A DNA stretch of 38,609 nucleotides from Scatosoma sp045632265 (GTDB lineage Bacteria > Bacillota > Clostridia > Christensenellales > Borkfalkiaceae): the NCBI GenBank assembly GCA_045632265.1, contig JAZQWG010000023.1, forward strand, positions 1 through 38,609, in the 5' to 3' direction. The stretch's first letter is position 1; each line of letters starts with the position of its first letter. Shown piece after piece: positions 1 to 9,900 of the stretch. A program made the position numbers and the translations under genes. The notes beneath the pieces are model-generated. The model searched no databases and had not been told where the DNA came from. It saw nothing but the letters and a program-made list of their open reading frames with translations.

Positions 1-19
1 AAAGATTGATAAGTGGCAA

Positions 20-50
20 GGGAAAGCCGTCTAAAAAGGGCGGTTTTCCC
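20..50 (+). terminator. Hairpin, possible terminator of an upstream gene
   Basis: A 12-bp stem (20-31 with 39-50, two G-U pairs) closes a 7-nt loop. The run of four T lies inside the 3' arm and no T-tract follows, so termination is uncertain. It lies just before the aminotransferase promoter, where the end of an upstream transcript would be expected. Confidence 0.4.
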
Positions 51-60
51 AAGCATACGC

Positions 61-88
61 TTGCAATTTACGAAAAAATCAATATAAT
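61..88 (+). promoter_or_regulatory. Sigma-A-type promoter of the aminotransferase gene
   Basis: TTGCAA (61-66) and TATAAT (83-88) are separated by 16 bp. Transcription would start near 95, about 30 nt before the start codon at 126. A short ribosome binding site (GAGG, 115-118) follows. Confidence 0.65.
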
Positions 89-125
89 ATAATAAAGGAA
101 CAAAGAAGAAAAACGAGGCAAAAAC

Positions 126-1316
126 ATGATCAATGAAAAGATGTATGCGTTGGGCAGTAAACGCTCGAGCATTCGCGAGATTTTTGAATACGCTAAAGCA
201 AGAGCGGCTCAAATCGGCGGGGAAAACGTATTCGATTTTTCTATCGGCAATCCGTCCGTGCCCGCGCCAAATGCGGTAAACGAAACGATTGAAAGGCTTG
301 TAAAAGAAATGCCTTCCGTGGCGCTTCACGGCTACACTTCGGCGCAAGGGGCGAAAGATGTACGCGACAAAATTGCGGAAAACTATTCCAAGCGTTTTTC
401 CGTGCAACTTTCGGGCGATGATTTGTACATGACTTGCGGTGCGGCGGCATCGTTGACCGTTACGTTAAACGCTCTTCACGAAGAAGGGGACGAAATTATA
501 GTCTTTGCGCCTTACTTTGCCGAATACAAAGTATTCGTGGAAGGCTCGGGGGCGAAGTTGGTGGTGCTTCCGTCCGACGAAAAGACGATGTTGCCCGATT
601 TTGCGGCGCTTGAAAACGCTATCAACGAAAGGACGAAAGGGGTGCTGATCAATTCCCCCAATAACCCTTCGGGCGTGGTGTACGGCGAAGAAACGTTGCA
701 AAAACTTTGCAAAGTGCTTGCGGAAAAATCGGCGCAGCTTGGCAAACGCATTTTCTTGATTTCGGACGAGCCGTATAGAGAACTTGTGTACGACGATACC
801 ACTATCGTGCCTTCGCCTATGCGCTATTATGACGATAGCATCGTTTGCTATTCCTATTCTAAATCCCTTTCCCTGCCCGGGGAGAGAATCGGCTATATCG
901 CAGTCAACCCTTGCATGAAAGATGCAAAGCGCGTGTATGCGGCGGTGTGTGGGGCTGGGCGTTCGCTTGGGTTTGTATGCGCGCCCGCGCTTTTCCAAAG
1001 AGTGGCGGCAGAGTGCGACGGCATGACGGCGGATTTGAGCATTTATAAGCGCAATCGTGATTTGTTGTTTGGCGCATTGACGTCCTACGGCTTTACGTGT
1101 ATCTATCCCGACGGAGCGTTCTATTTGTTCATGAAAGCGGCGGAAGAAGATGCAAAAGCTTTTTGTGAAAAAGCGAAACAGCACGAATTGTTGTTTGTAG
1201 CGGGTGACGATTTCGGTTATCCTGGTTGGGTGAGAATTGCCTACTGCGTACAAACTTCGCAAATTGAAAGGGCGTTGCCTTTGTTTGAAAAACTTGCAAA
1301 AGAATACTCTTTATAA
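126..1316 (+). CDS. PLP-dependent aminotransferase, class I/II
   Basis: This is a cytoplasmic fold-type I aminotransferase that moves an amino group between an amino acid and a 2-oxo acid using pyridoxal phosphate. The cofactor residues are visible: N180 in the NSPNNPSG motif (176-183), D214 and Y217 in DEPY, the PLP lysine K246 in YSYSKS, and R370 in WVRIAYC for the substrate carboxylate. The 396-residue length fits the family. The sequence resembles aspartate or alanine-type enzymes, but I cannot assign the substrate. The start follows a GAGG site and a good promoter. Only 30 bp with no terminator separates it from the next gene, a surface SGNH lipoprotein, so the two may share a transcript despite unrelated roles. 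The family is clear; the substrate is not. Confidence 0.9.
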   Translation: MINEKMYALGSKRSSIREIFEYAKARAAQIGGENVFDFSIGNPSVPAPNAVNETIERLVKEMPSVALHGYTSAQGAKDVRDKIAENYSKRFSVQLSGDDLYMTCGAAASLTVTLNALHEEGDEIIVFAPYFAEYKVFVEGSGAKLVVLPSDEKTMLPDFAALENAINERTKGVLINSPNNPSGVVYGEETLQKLCKVLAEKSAQLGKRIFLISDEPYRELVYDDTTIVPSPMRYYDDSIVCYSYSKSLSLPGERIGYIAVNPCMKDAKRVYAAVCGAGRSLGFVCAPALFQRVAAECDGMTADLSIYKRNRDLLFGALTSYGFTCIYPDGAFYLFMKAAEEDAKAFCEKAKQHELLFVAGDDFGYPGWVRIAYCVQTSQIERALPLFEKLAKEYSL

Positions 1317-1346
1317 AATAAAAAAACAAAAAGGGGAAGACCTATT

Positions 1347-3704
1347 ATGAAAAGAAACTGGAAACTGGCGTTGCTTGCTTTGGTTATGACAATGAGCACG
1401 GCTTTTGCCTTTGCGTGCGACAAGGACAAGGGCGACGGCGGGACGGGCGGCGGCACGAACGTGGATCAAACGCCCACCAAGCTTCAAAAGATAAGCGTAA
1501 GCCTTGACGGCACGCTTGCTTCTTGGACGGCTGTGGATAATGCGAGCGGATACGAATATTCTTTCGATAACGGCGCAACTTTCACCTTCACGACGGCTAC
1601 GTCCGTGCAACTGCAAGCGGGACAATCGCTTGTCGTGCGTGCGGCAGGTGACGGTGTCAATTATCGTCACGGCGATTGGAGCGATCCTATCACTCTTTCG
1701 CCCGATCAAGGCGGTGACGTTGGCGGTGGCGACAGCGGTTGTACCACGTGCGTGGATAACGATAACAACCATCTTTGCGATAGCTGTGGCGAGCCTACAA
1801 GCGTTTGCGCTGATGCAAACAACGACCATGATTGCGATATTTGTGGCGATGAAATGAGCGTTTGCAAGGACGATAACAACGATCACGATTGCGATATTTG
1901 TGGCGATGAAATGAGCGTTTGCAAGGACGATAACAACGATCACGATTGCGATATTTGCGGCGAGAAAATAAGCGAGTGCAAAGACGATAACAACGACCAT
2001 GTATGCGACGTTTGCGAAGAAACGATTAGTCAATGCGCCGATGTAAACAACGACAACACGTGCGATACGTGTGGCGAGTGGATTAAGACGGATACGACGG
2101 GAGACGTGCTTTTCACGGGTAAAAAGATTAGTACGGTGAAGAAGTATTCGGGTGAAGAAGCGGAAGTGGTATCCACGCCTGCAAGCGGTATAAAAATGAC
2201 GTCGCAAAACAGTTGGGAAAGGATAGGTATTACGCTTACGAAAAACGGTATGCCCCTTACCGTAGCCGATTTAAGCGAATATCGTTATTTGGAAATCAAG
2301 GTGTATGCCGAACAATCGAATACGAGATTGTTCTTCTATTCGCAACAAATGGACACCCTTACGCAAGGGGAAAACACGGTGAAACTTTCCACGTGGGATA
2401 TGCTCTATCAAATGAAGACGGGCGCGGATGCGTACGACGAAACGACGGGTGAAGCGTATTTCCAACTTTGGGACGGCGGTCATACGATTATTCTTGAAAG
2501 CATTACGGGCGTAGTGGAAGCAAAAGAAGAAGTTCCTAACGGCGACGTGGGGGAAGTTAATTCTTCCTATGAATTAAACGCTTGCGAAGGAAACAGCGAA
2601 AGCAATCCTATTTCTTGGTACTGCACTACGAATGGGAGCGCAAGCGAAGATACAACGTTTTTCAAAACGGGTACGGCTTCGTACAAAGTGGTGGTAAGCG
2701 CAAACAACTACATCACCTTAAGTCTTCGTCATTCCACGACAGCTCCCCTTACCAAAGCGGAACTTTTGGCGTTCGATTTCCTTTGCTTGGACGTATATAA
2801 CGGCGGCGAGAGCGACGTTAACTTGTTCTTGTACAACGCCTTGGCGGCAACGCTTGCGCCTGGCTGGAACGAAGTGAAAATTCCCCGCGCAACGATTGCA
2901 GCGCAAATCGAAGAAAGCGAAACGGCGGGCGGTGTGCAACAATTCGACGCAGGCGGTCATTTCTTCTTCGTCGTGTACGCGGATGCGACCTTGTATTTTG
3001 ACAACGTGCGCGGCACAAACGAAGGCGTAGTAGAACTTGGCAACGTGTTCATTTTAGGGGATAGCTATTCCACGTTTGAAGAATATATCCCTTACGGCTC
3101 TGGTGCGGCTTGGTATCAATACGTTCCCGATTTCGACACCAACGTAGATAATCCTTCGGAAACGTGGTGGTGGAAGACGATTGCGGAGACGAACAGCACC
3201 TTGCTTCTCAATGCAAGCTATTCGGGCACGACCATTTGCAACACGGGCTATTCGGGTGAACTTGGCGGCGCGAAATCCAATTCCTTCACGACGAGATTGC
3301 AAGAATATATCGACGAAGGCTACTTTGAAGAAAATCAAGTGGACACCTTCTTCCTTTTCGGTGGCACCAACGATATTTGGGCAAACCACACCAACGGTCA
3401 CGATATCGGTTCGCCCAAGTATAGCGGCTGGACGGAAGATGATTTGAATTATATCTTGCCAGCTTTTTGCTATCTTTTGAATCAAATCAAGACGAACGTC
3501 AACCCCACCAACTTGGTGTTCATCTTGAACGACGATTTGGTGAACTACGACCCTAATGCCGTTGAAAAATATAAGGAAATTTGTGCTTACTATGGCGTAG
3601 ACGTTGTCGAGCTTACAGGCATAGGCAAAACGTCGGGACATCCCAACGAAGTTGGTATGACGGCGATTAAAGACCAAATTATCCAACATTTCAAAAGCAA
3701 ATAA
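1347..3704 (+). CDS. Secreted lipoprotein: Fn3-like domain, Cys/Asp/His repeats, SGNH hydrolase
   Basis: This is a predicted surface lipoprotein of 785 residues. The signal peptide ends in AFAC, with the lipidated Cys at 24. A Gly-rich linker is followed by an Fn3-like domain (about 45-118), six C-x6-H-x-C-x2-C repeats (135-245), two beta-sandwich regions resembling carbohydrate-binding domains (about 250-395 and 405-560), and an SGNH/GDSL hydrolase domain (about 565-785). Visible SGNH blocks are GDS (nucleophile S573), GGTND (672-676) and GHPNE with catalytic H765. SGNH enzymes usually remove acyl or acetyl groups from sugars or lipids; a cell-wall or glycan esterase is an inference. The start has a GGGGAAG ribosome binding site. 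The Fn3 segment is nearly identical to that of the 591-aa lipoprotein at 15683. Confidence 0.85.
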   Translation: MKRNWKLALLALVMTMSTAFAFACDKDKGDGGTGGGTNVDQTPTKLQKISVSLDGTLASWTAVDNASGYEYSFDNGATFTFTTATSVQLQAGQSLVVRAAGDGVNYRHGDWSDPITLSPDQGGDVGGGDSGCTTCVDNDNNHLCDSCGEPTSVCADANNDHDCDICGDEMSVCKDDNNDHDCDICGDEMSVCKDDNNDHDCDICGEKISECKDDNNDHVCDVCEETISQCADVNNDNTCDTCGEWIKTDTTGDVLFTGKKISTVKKYSGEEAEVVSTPASGIKMTSQNSWERIGITLTKNGMPLTVADLSEYRYLEIKVYAEQSNTRLFFYSQQMDTLTQGENTVKLSTWDMLYQMKTGADAYDETTGEAYFQLWDGGHTIILESITGVVEAKEEVPNGDVGEVNSSYELNACEGNSESNPISWYCTTNGSASEDTTFFKTGTASYKVVVSANNYITLSLRHSTTAPLTKAELLAFDFLCLDVYNGGESDVNLFLYNALAATLAPGWNEVKIPRATIAAQIEESETAGGVQQFDAGGHFFFVVYADATLYFDNVRGTNEGVVELGNVFILGDSYSTFEEYIPYGSGAAWYQYVPDFDTNVDNPSETWWWKTIAETNSTLLLNASYSGTTICNTGYSGELGGAKSNSFTTRLQEYIDEGYFEENQVDTFFLFGGTNDIWANHTNGHDIGSPKYSGWTEDDLNYILPAFCYLLNQIKTNVNPTNLVFILNDDLVNYDPNAVEKYKEICAYYGVDVVELTGIGKTSGHPNEVGMTAIKDQIIQHFKSK
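1554..1596 (+). repeat. 43-bp exact direct repeat, copy 1
   Basis: The 43 bases are identical to 15896-15938 and encode the same strand of the Fn3-like domain in two lipoproteins 14 kb apart. Flanking DNA is similar but not identical, which points to a recent paralogous copy or gene conversion. Confidence 0.9.
1749..2081 (+). repeat. Cys/Asp/His repeat run, six units
   Basis: Six units of about 19 residues follow C-x-D-x-N-N-D-H-x-C-D-x-C-G. The sixth has N in place of the His. Two 57-bp units (1830-1886 and 1887-1943) are identical at every base, so the array was expanded recently. Confidence 0.9.
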
Positions 3705-3710
3705 TTAAAA

Positions 3711-3749
3711 TTTTCGTCCCTTACGCAAGCCGTAGGGGACGATTTTTAC
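3711..3749 (+). terminator. Rho-independent terminator after the SGNH lipoprotein gene
   Basis: An 11-bp stem (3715-3725 with 3731-3741, one G-U pair) with a 5-nt loop is followed by ATTTTT. It begins seven bases after the stop codon. Confidence 0.85.
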
Positions 3750-3821
3750 TTAAAAGAAATATTTGGGGAAAGCCAAATATTGATATTTTTTACTAAAATA
3801 TGGATTTTTTTTGCTTTGCTA

Positions 3822-3850
3822 TTGACGAGTGTTAAAAAAAATATTATAGT
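3822..3850 (+). promoter_or_regulatory. Promoter of the 2442-aa lipoprotein gene
   Basis: TTGACG (3822-3827) and TATAGT (3845-3850) are 17 bp apart in AT-rich DNA. The expected start of transcription is near 3857, giving a leader of about 90 nt. Confidence 0.7.
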
Positions 3851-3864
3851 ATAACTATAAAAGG

Positions 3865-3891
3865 CCGTAAAGCGCCATTTTGCGGTTTTTT
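3865..3891 (+). terminator. Terminator-like hairpin at the very start of the leader
   Basis: A 7-bp stem (3865-3871 with 3879-3885, one G-U pair) with a 7-nt loop is followed directly by six T. It lies within the first 35 nt or so of the predicted transcript of the 2442-aa gene. It could be an attenuator, a 5' stabilising stem, or the terminator of another transcript. Confidence 0.5.
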
Positions 3892-3945
3892 AAATAAGAA
3901 ATAACCAAAAGGGGAAATCCCTTAGGGAGAAAAGGAGACAAATAT

Positions 3946-6900
3946 ATGGATTTGAGAAAGCTGAAGAAAATGTTGCTCACAATGAGTATCGCAGCTTGTA
4001 TGGCGTTGCCCTTTGCAGCATGTAAAGACGACGGCAGCGGCGACGGCTCGGGCAGTGGCGGCGGTAGCGGCAATCAAGGTTGTGACGTTTGCGTAGACGA
4101 CGACGGCAACCACGCTTGCGACGTATGCGGCGAACCTACGAGCACGTGCGCGGATGCTAACAACGACCACAAGTGCGACGTATGCGACGAAACGCTTACG
4201 CAATGCGCTGACGAAGACGACGACCACGAATGTGATATTTGTGGTGAAACGATTAGCCAATGCGCTGATGCTGACAATGACCACAACTGCGACGTTTGTG
4301 GCGAAGAATTGAGCCAATGCTCTGATGCAACGGACGACGACGACCACGAATGCGACATTTGCGGCGAAACGTTGAACCCTTGCGTTGATGCAAACGACGA
4401 CCACGTTTGCGACGTTTGCGACGACGTAATCAGCAATTGCGAAGATACGAATAACGACCACCTTTGCGATACTTGTGGCGACGAGATTAGCGAATGCGAA
4501 GACAGCGACGACCACCTTTGCGACGTTTGCGGCGACAAGATCAGCGATTGCGTTGATACGAACACCGACTACGAATGCGACATTTGCGGTGCGCAACTTG
4601 CAGCGCCTATCGCAAAACCCGTATTGAGCGTAAGTGTTAGAACGGTATCTTGGGAAGCTCTTAACGGCGTGACGTATAAATATACGCTTAACGGCGGGGC
4701 TGAACAAGTTGCAACCACCAACTCGATGACGCTTGCTTATGGCGATACGCTTGTTGTATGGGCAGTAGGCGACAATGAAACGACGCTTGACAGCGAAAAA
4801 GCAACGTACACTGCTGTGGCAACTGAAAAATATCCTACCATTGAACAAATGGAAGCTGGCTACACGTTTGACTGGGACGAAAACTACGTTGGCGTTTCCC
4901 AAGGCGAACACAAGGCGGTTGCTAACGTGACGAACGAAGAAGCGAAAGCAGCTATGCAAGACAGCGGCAAGTTCGGCGAATACGCAATGTACTTAGGTGG
5001 CACGGGCAACCACAACTTCATGGGTATCCTTCGTGAAAAGGGCAACCTTGTTGTTGGCAAGACGTACACGATTACGGTTAACTACTACTGCGTAACGGAT
5101 CAAGGCAACGATTACGTTATCTTGCTTGGCGACGGTGACCAAAACTTGACGGTTGGCGCAGATCCTTTCAAGGCAGGTTTGGGTTCCTACACGTTTGAAA
5201 TCACGCCTACCAGCGAAAAATTTGCTCTTACGTTCTGGACGATGAGCACGACTCTTGACGTTTACCTTGGTAATATCGAAGTATCCGTTAAAGATGCTGT
5301 AAAAGAACGTGACGACTTCTATGCGCTTACGCATGACGATATGCTCGCTGACGGTGGCTACACCTACGACTGGAGCGAAAACAACATCGTTAAATTTGAT
5401 GCTAATGCTAAATATCTTGAAATCGACAAGATGGAAGATACGGATCTTGCAGCTGCTTTGAAAGCTACGGATGCGTTTGCAAACGGTTACGCATTGCAAT
5501 TCAAGTGCCCTACGGGTAGTTCCTACATTGAAGCAATGAAGAATATGCTCGTTGCAGGCAATACCTACACCATTTCCTTCGATGCTTACCAAGTTGCCCC
5601 TGGCAGCATTACCATTCTTTTGATGAATGCGGCAGGTGCACAAGCAGGTCAAGCCAACTTCTCCGTTACGGACAACGGCAACGGCACGAAGAAATACACC
5701 GCAACGTTTACGGCAGGCGGTCAATCGCAAGTTAACCTTTACACCATCAACGCTTGCGAATTGTATCTTGCTAACTTGACGATTGTAGAAGAAGAACCCA
5801 AGGCTGAACTCGTTGAACAAACGACGAAAGGCAAATTGACGGGTACGCAAATCAATAAATTTGGTAAAGGCCAACAAGTAGATACGCCCGCTGGCGCAGT
5901 AGGTCAAAAGGGCTTTGGCGAAGTTGCAAGCAAATTTACGCAAGCTACGAACACGTACAGCGAAATGTTCCAAGCAGGTGGTCTTACGCCCGCTGGTCAT
6001 ACGTATAAAGCTCTTCAACTTACGCTTTATTACTACGTAGAAGAAGGCTTCACGGGTACGGGCTTGTACATGAAGCTTGACAATGCGTTCAAACCTATCC
6101 CTGCAAACGTAGGCTATAACGAATATACGGTTTCGGTGACCGACCCCGTTGACTTCGTATGCGTTTACGTTGACGGCTCGACGTCGGGTACGGTTTACTT
6201 CGGTAGCATTGATTATGAAGTGACGACCATTGGTCCCGCTCCCGAAGCGCACGACTGCGTAGACAATGATAATGACCACGAATGTGACGTTTGCTGCGAC
6301 GTACTTACCACGTGCGCGGATAATAATAATGATCACGCGTGTGACGTGTGCGGTAAAGTGCTTAGCGAATGCGAAGACACCGACGACGATCACCTTTGCA
6401 ACGTTTGCGGCGAAAAGATTAGCGAATGTACTGACGCTGACGACCACTACTGTGACGTTTGCGGTGACGTTTTGAGCGAATGCGCTGACTTGGACGAAGA
6501 CGGCGCATGTGACGTTTGTGGCGCAATCCTTGCTGCTCCCGTTGTGGATCCTTCCATCGTAAACGGTTTTGATTCCGTTGAAGATATCGGTTATATTAAC
6601 TATTCTTGCTGTGTTCCTGTAATCACGACGACGGAAAACGGCGTTAAAGTAGAATTCACGGGCGAAGACGAAGCTTACACTTGGTTGCCCCTTGGCGTAT
6701 TCTTGAAGAAGGCTGACGGTTCGCTTTACACATTGGAAGAAGCAAAGAATTTTGAAAAATTGACGATTAAAGTGACTGTAAGCGGCATTGAAGGCGGCTT
6801 CGACTTCGGTTTTGCAGGCGGCGGCTTGAAGTGGTTGGTTGCTGGTGAAAACGTAGTAACTTACACGCATGAAGAATTGCAAACGGCATTGTCCGTACAA

Positions 6901-9900
6901 GCTGACGGCTCGTTCGCACTCACGATGCAAGCTTGGAAAGCTGGCTTGACGTTTGAATTTACGGAAATCAGCATTTGTATCAACGAAGACGGCGACCATA
7001 ACTGCGATTACTGCGAAGACGTTTTGACGGCTTGCGTAGATAGCGACAACGACCACGAATGTGACGTTTGTGGTGACGTAATTAGCGAATGTACTGACGC
7101 TGACGACCACTACTGTGACGTTTGCGGCGACAAGATTAGCGAATGTAAAGACAACGACGACCACCTTTGCGACGTATGCGGTGACGTTTTGAGCGAATGC
7201 GCTGACACCAACAACGACTACGCTTGCGATATTTGCGGCAAACAAGTAGGCGACATTTACGGCGACAACGAATTTGGTTGCGTTGAACCCAACGAAGGTC
7301 CTTGCGTAGATAACGACAACGACCACGAATGTGATTACTGTGGTGAAACGCTTAGCGAATGCGAAGACACCGATAACGATCACCTTTGCAACGTATGTGG
7401 CGACAAGATTAGCGAATGTACTGACGCTGACGACCACAACTGCGATATTTGCGGCGGCGAAACGAGCACGTGCGCAGACAACAACGGCGACCACGCTTGT
7501 GATATTTGCGGCGACGAACTTAGCCAATGCGCTGATTCGAACAACGACCACAAGTGCGACGTATGCGGCGACACGCTTAGCGACTGCGCAGACAACAACA
7601 ACGACAAGGGCTGCGATATTTGCGGCAACCTTGTAGCACAAACGTATGAAAGAGTGTTCGACTTCACGACGATGACGAGCATGGACGAAGTAAGCATGTT
7701 CTCCGCTGGTATTGACCCTCAAGCTGACGGTGGTTCTTACACGGATGCAAGCTGGGTTACCTATGCAAGAGGCATGGACGAACTCTTCACGCTTGAAAAC
7801 GGTCTTAAAGTAAACACGAGCGTATATTCGGGCAACGATGCTTCCGAAAATAACATCTACGTTCGTTATAACGTTAAGAACCTTCAATACTTCCAAGCTG
7901 AACTTAAATATACGTACGACAGCATGGATAGAAACGGTTGGGCAGGCTTTATCCTTGGTGTAACCAACTTTGAAAGAAAAGTTCGTTGGCCCGACAACCC
8001 TAACGGTATCGAACTCTTTGTACAAAGAGAAGGTAAAGGTACGTACTCGAGCAACAAGATCAACGGCGGTGGCTGGTCGGAAGGCATTATTCCCGCAGGT
8101 TGGGAAATGCTTGGCGAACACACCTTGACGATTGTTGCAATCGAATCGGGTATCACGTTGTACGCTGACGGCGTAAAAGTAATCGCTATTAGCGCGGCAG
8201 AAATGGCTGATAAAGATTATCAACTTGCCTTGGCAAGCTTCGGTTTCTTGTTCAACAACGCACAATTTACGGCTAAATCGTTCAGCTTCTCGCCCCTTAG
8301 CGCAAACGGCGAATTCGTAGCACACAGCTGTGTGGACAGCGATTTCGACCACGTTTGTGACGAATGGTATGAAACGGTAGGCACGCACGAAGCGGCTGAA
8401 GGCACGCATAACTGCGAATACTGCGGCGAAAGAGTAAGCGATTGCGTTGACGTAGAAAACGACAACGAATGTGACATTTGCGGCAAACCCATGCACGAAT
8501 GCGAAGACACCGACAATGACCACAACTGCAACAGCTGTGGTAAACCCTTGACGGTATGCGGTGACAACGACAACGACCACGCATGCGATATTTGCGGCGC
8601 TGAAACGAGCACGTGCAACGACGGTGACAACGACCACTACTGCGATATTTGCGGCGACGAATTGAGTCAATGTGCTGATTTGAACAATAACCATAAGTGC
8701 GACGTTTGTGGCACCGAAATGAGCGAATGTAAAGACGAAAACGGCGATGGCAACTGCGAAATTTGCGGTAGAATCCCTCCTAAGTCCTATGACAATGAAT
8801 ACGACTTCACGAAGATGACGAGTCTTGACGAAGCTACGATGTTCTCCGTAGGTTATGACCCTGCAACGGAAAATGAAGAATATCCTGGCGCTTGGGATAC
8901 TTACGCAAAAGACATTGACGACGTATTCAACTTGACGGAAAAAGGTTTGGAAGTTGATTCCAGTATTTATTTCAGCAACGCAGGTTCGGATAACAGACTT
9001 TACGTTAGATTGAACACGACGACGTTGAAATACTTTGAAGCTGAACTCGTTTACGTATATGAAGACGAAGCAAGATACGGCTGGGCAGGCTTCATGTTCG
9101 GTTATACCGATTTCACGAGACAAGCTCGTTGGGGGGATAGCCCTAGCGGTGCAGAATTCTTCATGCAAAACGAAGGTAAAGGCACGTACGTTGGTTCGAA
9201 ACTTGGCGGCGGCTTTGTTGAAGGCGGCACCCCCGAAGGTTGGGTTGTTCGCAACGAAGCACACCGCTTGACGATTTCCGTTACGGCTGACGGCATCGTA
9301 TTCACGGCTGACGGCGTTGTTGTAAACACCGTTTCCGCTGCTGAATTGGCAGACAAAGGTTATGAAACCATCGATGCAAGCATCGGTTTCTTCCTTACCA
9401 ACGCTAAATTCACGGTTAAATCGTTCAAAGTGACCAACTTGTATCAACACACCGTTTGTGAAGATAACAACAACGACCATGCTTGCGACGAATGTGGCGA
9501 AGTGATTAGCGAATGCGAAGACAACGACGACCACGCTTGTGACGTTTGCGGCGAAATCATCAGCGAATGCGCTGACACCAACAGCGATTACAGATGCGAT
9601 ATTTGTGATGCAAGCTTGGCAACCGCTCTTGCAACGCCCGTTGTAAGCGTAAGCGGCAAAGTGGTTTCTTGGGAAGCAGTTGACGGCGTTACGTATAAAT
9701 ATTCGATTAACGACGGCGAAGCACAAGTAGCAACCACCAACTCTGTACAAGTAGGCTACGGCGACAAAGTTTCCGTATGGGCAGTAGGCGACAACGTTGC
9801 AACGCTTGACAGCGAAAAGGCAAGCGCAACGGTTGCAGTCGTTTCCAAATATCCTACGATTGACGAACTTGCAGCAGGCTACACGTTTGACTGGGACGAA

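Noticed and set aside
4090..9609. Dockerin domains of a cellulosome
   Set aside because: Only the Asp/Asn-rich stretch is similar. The paired 22-residue loops with helices, and any cohesin partner, are missing.
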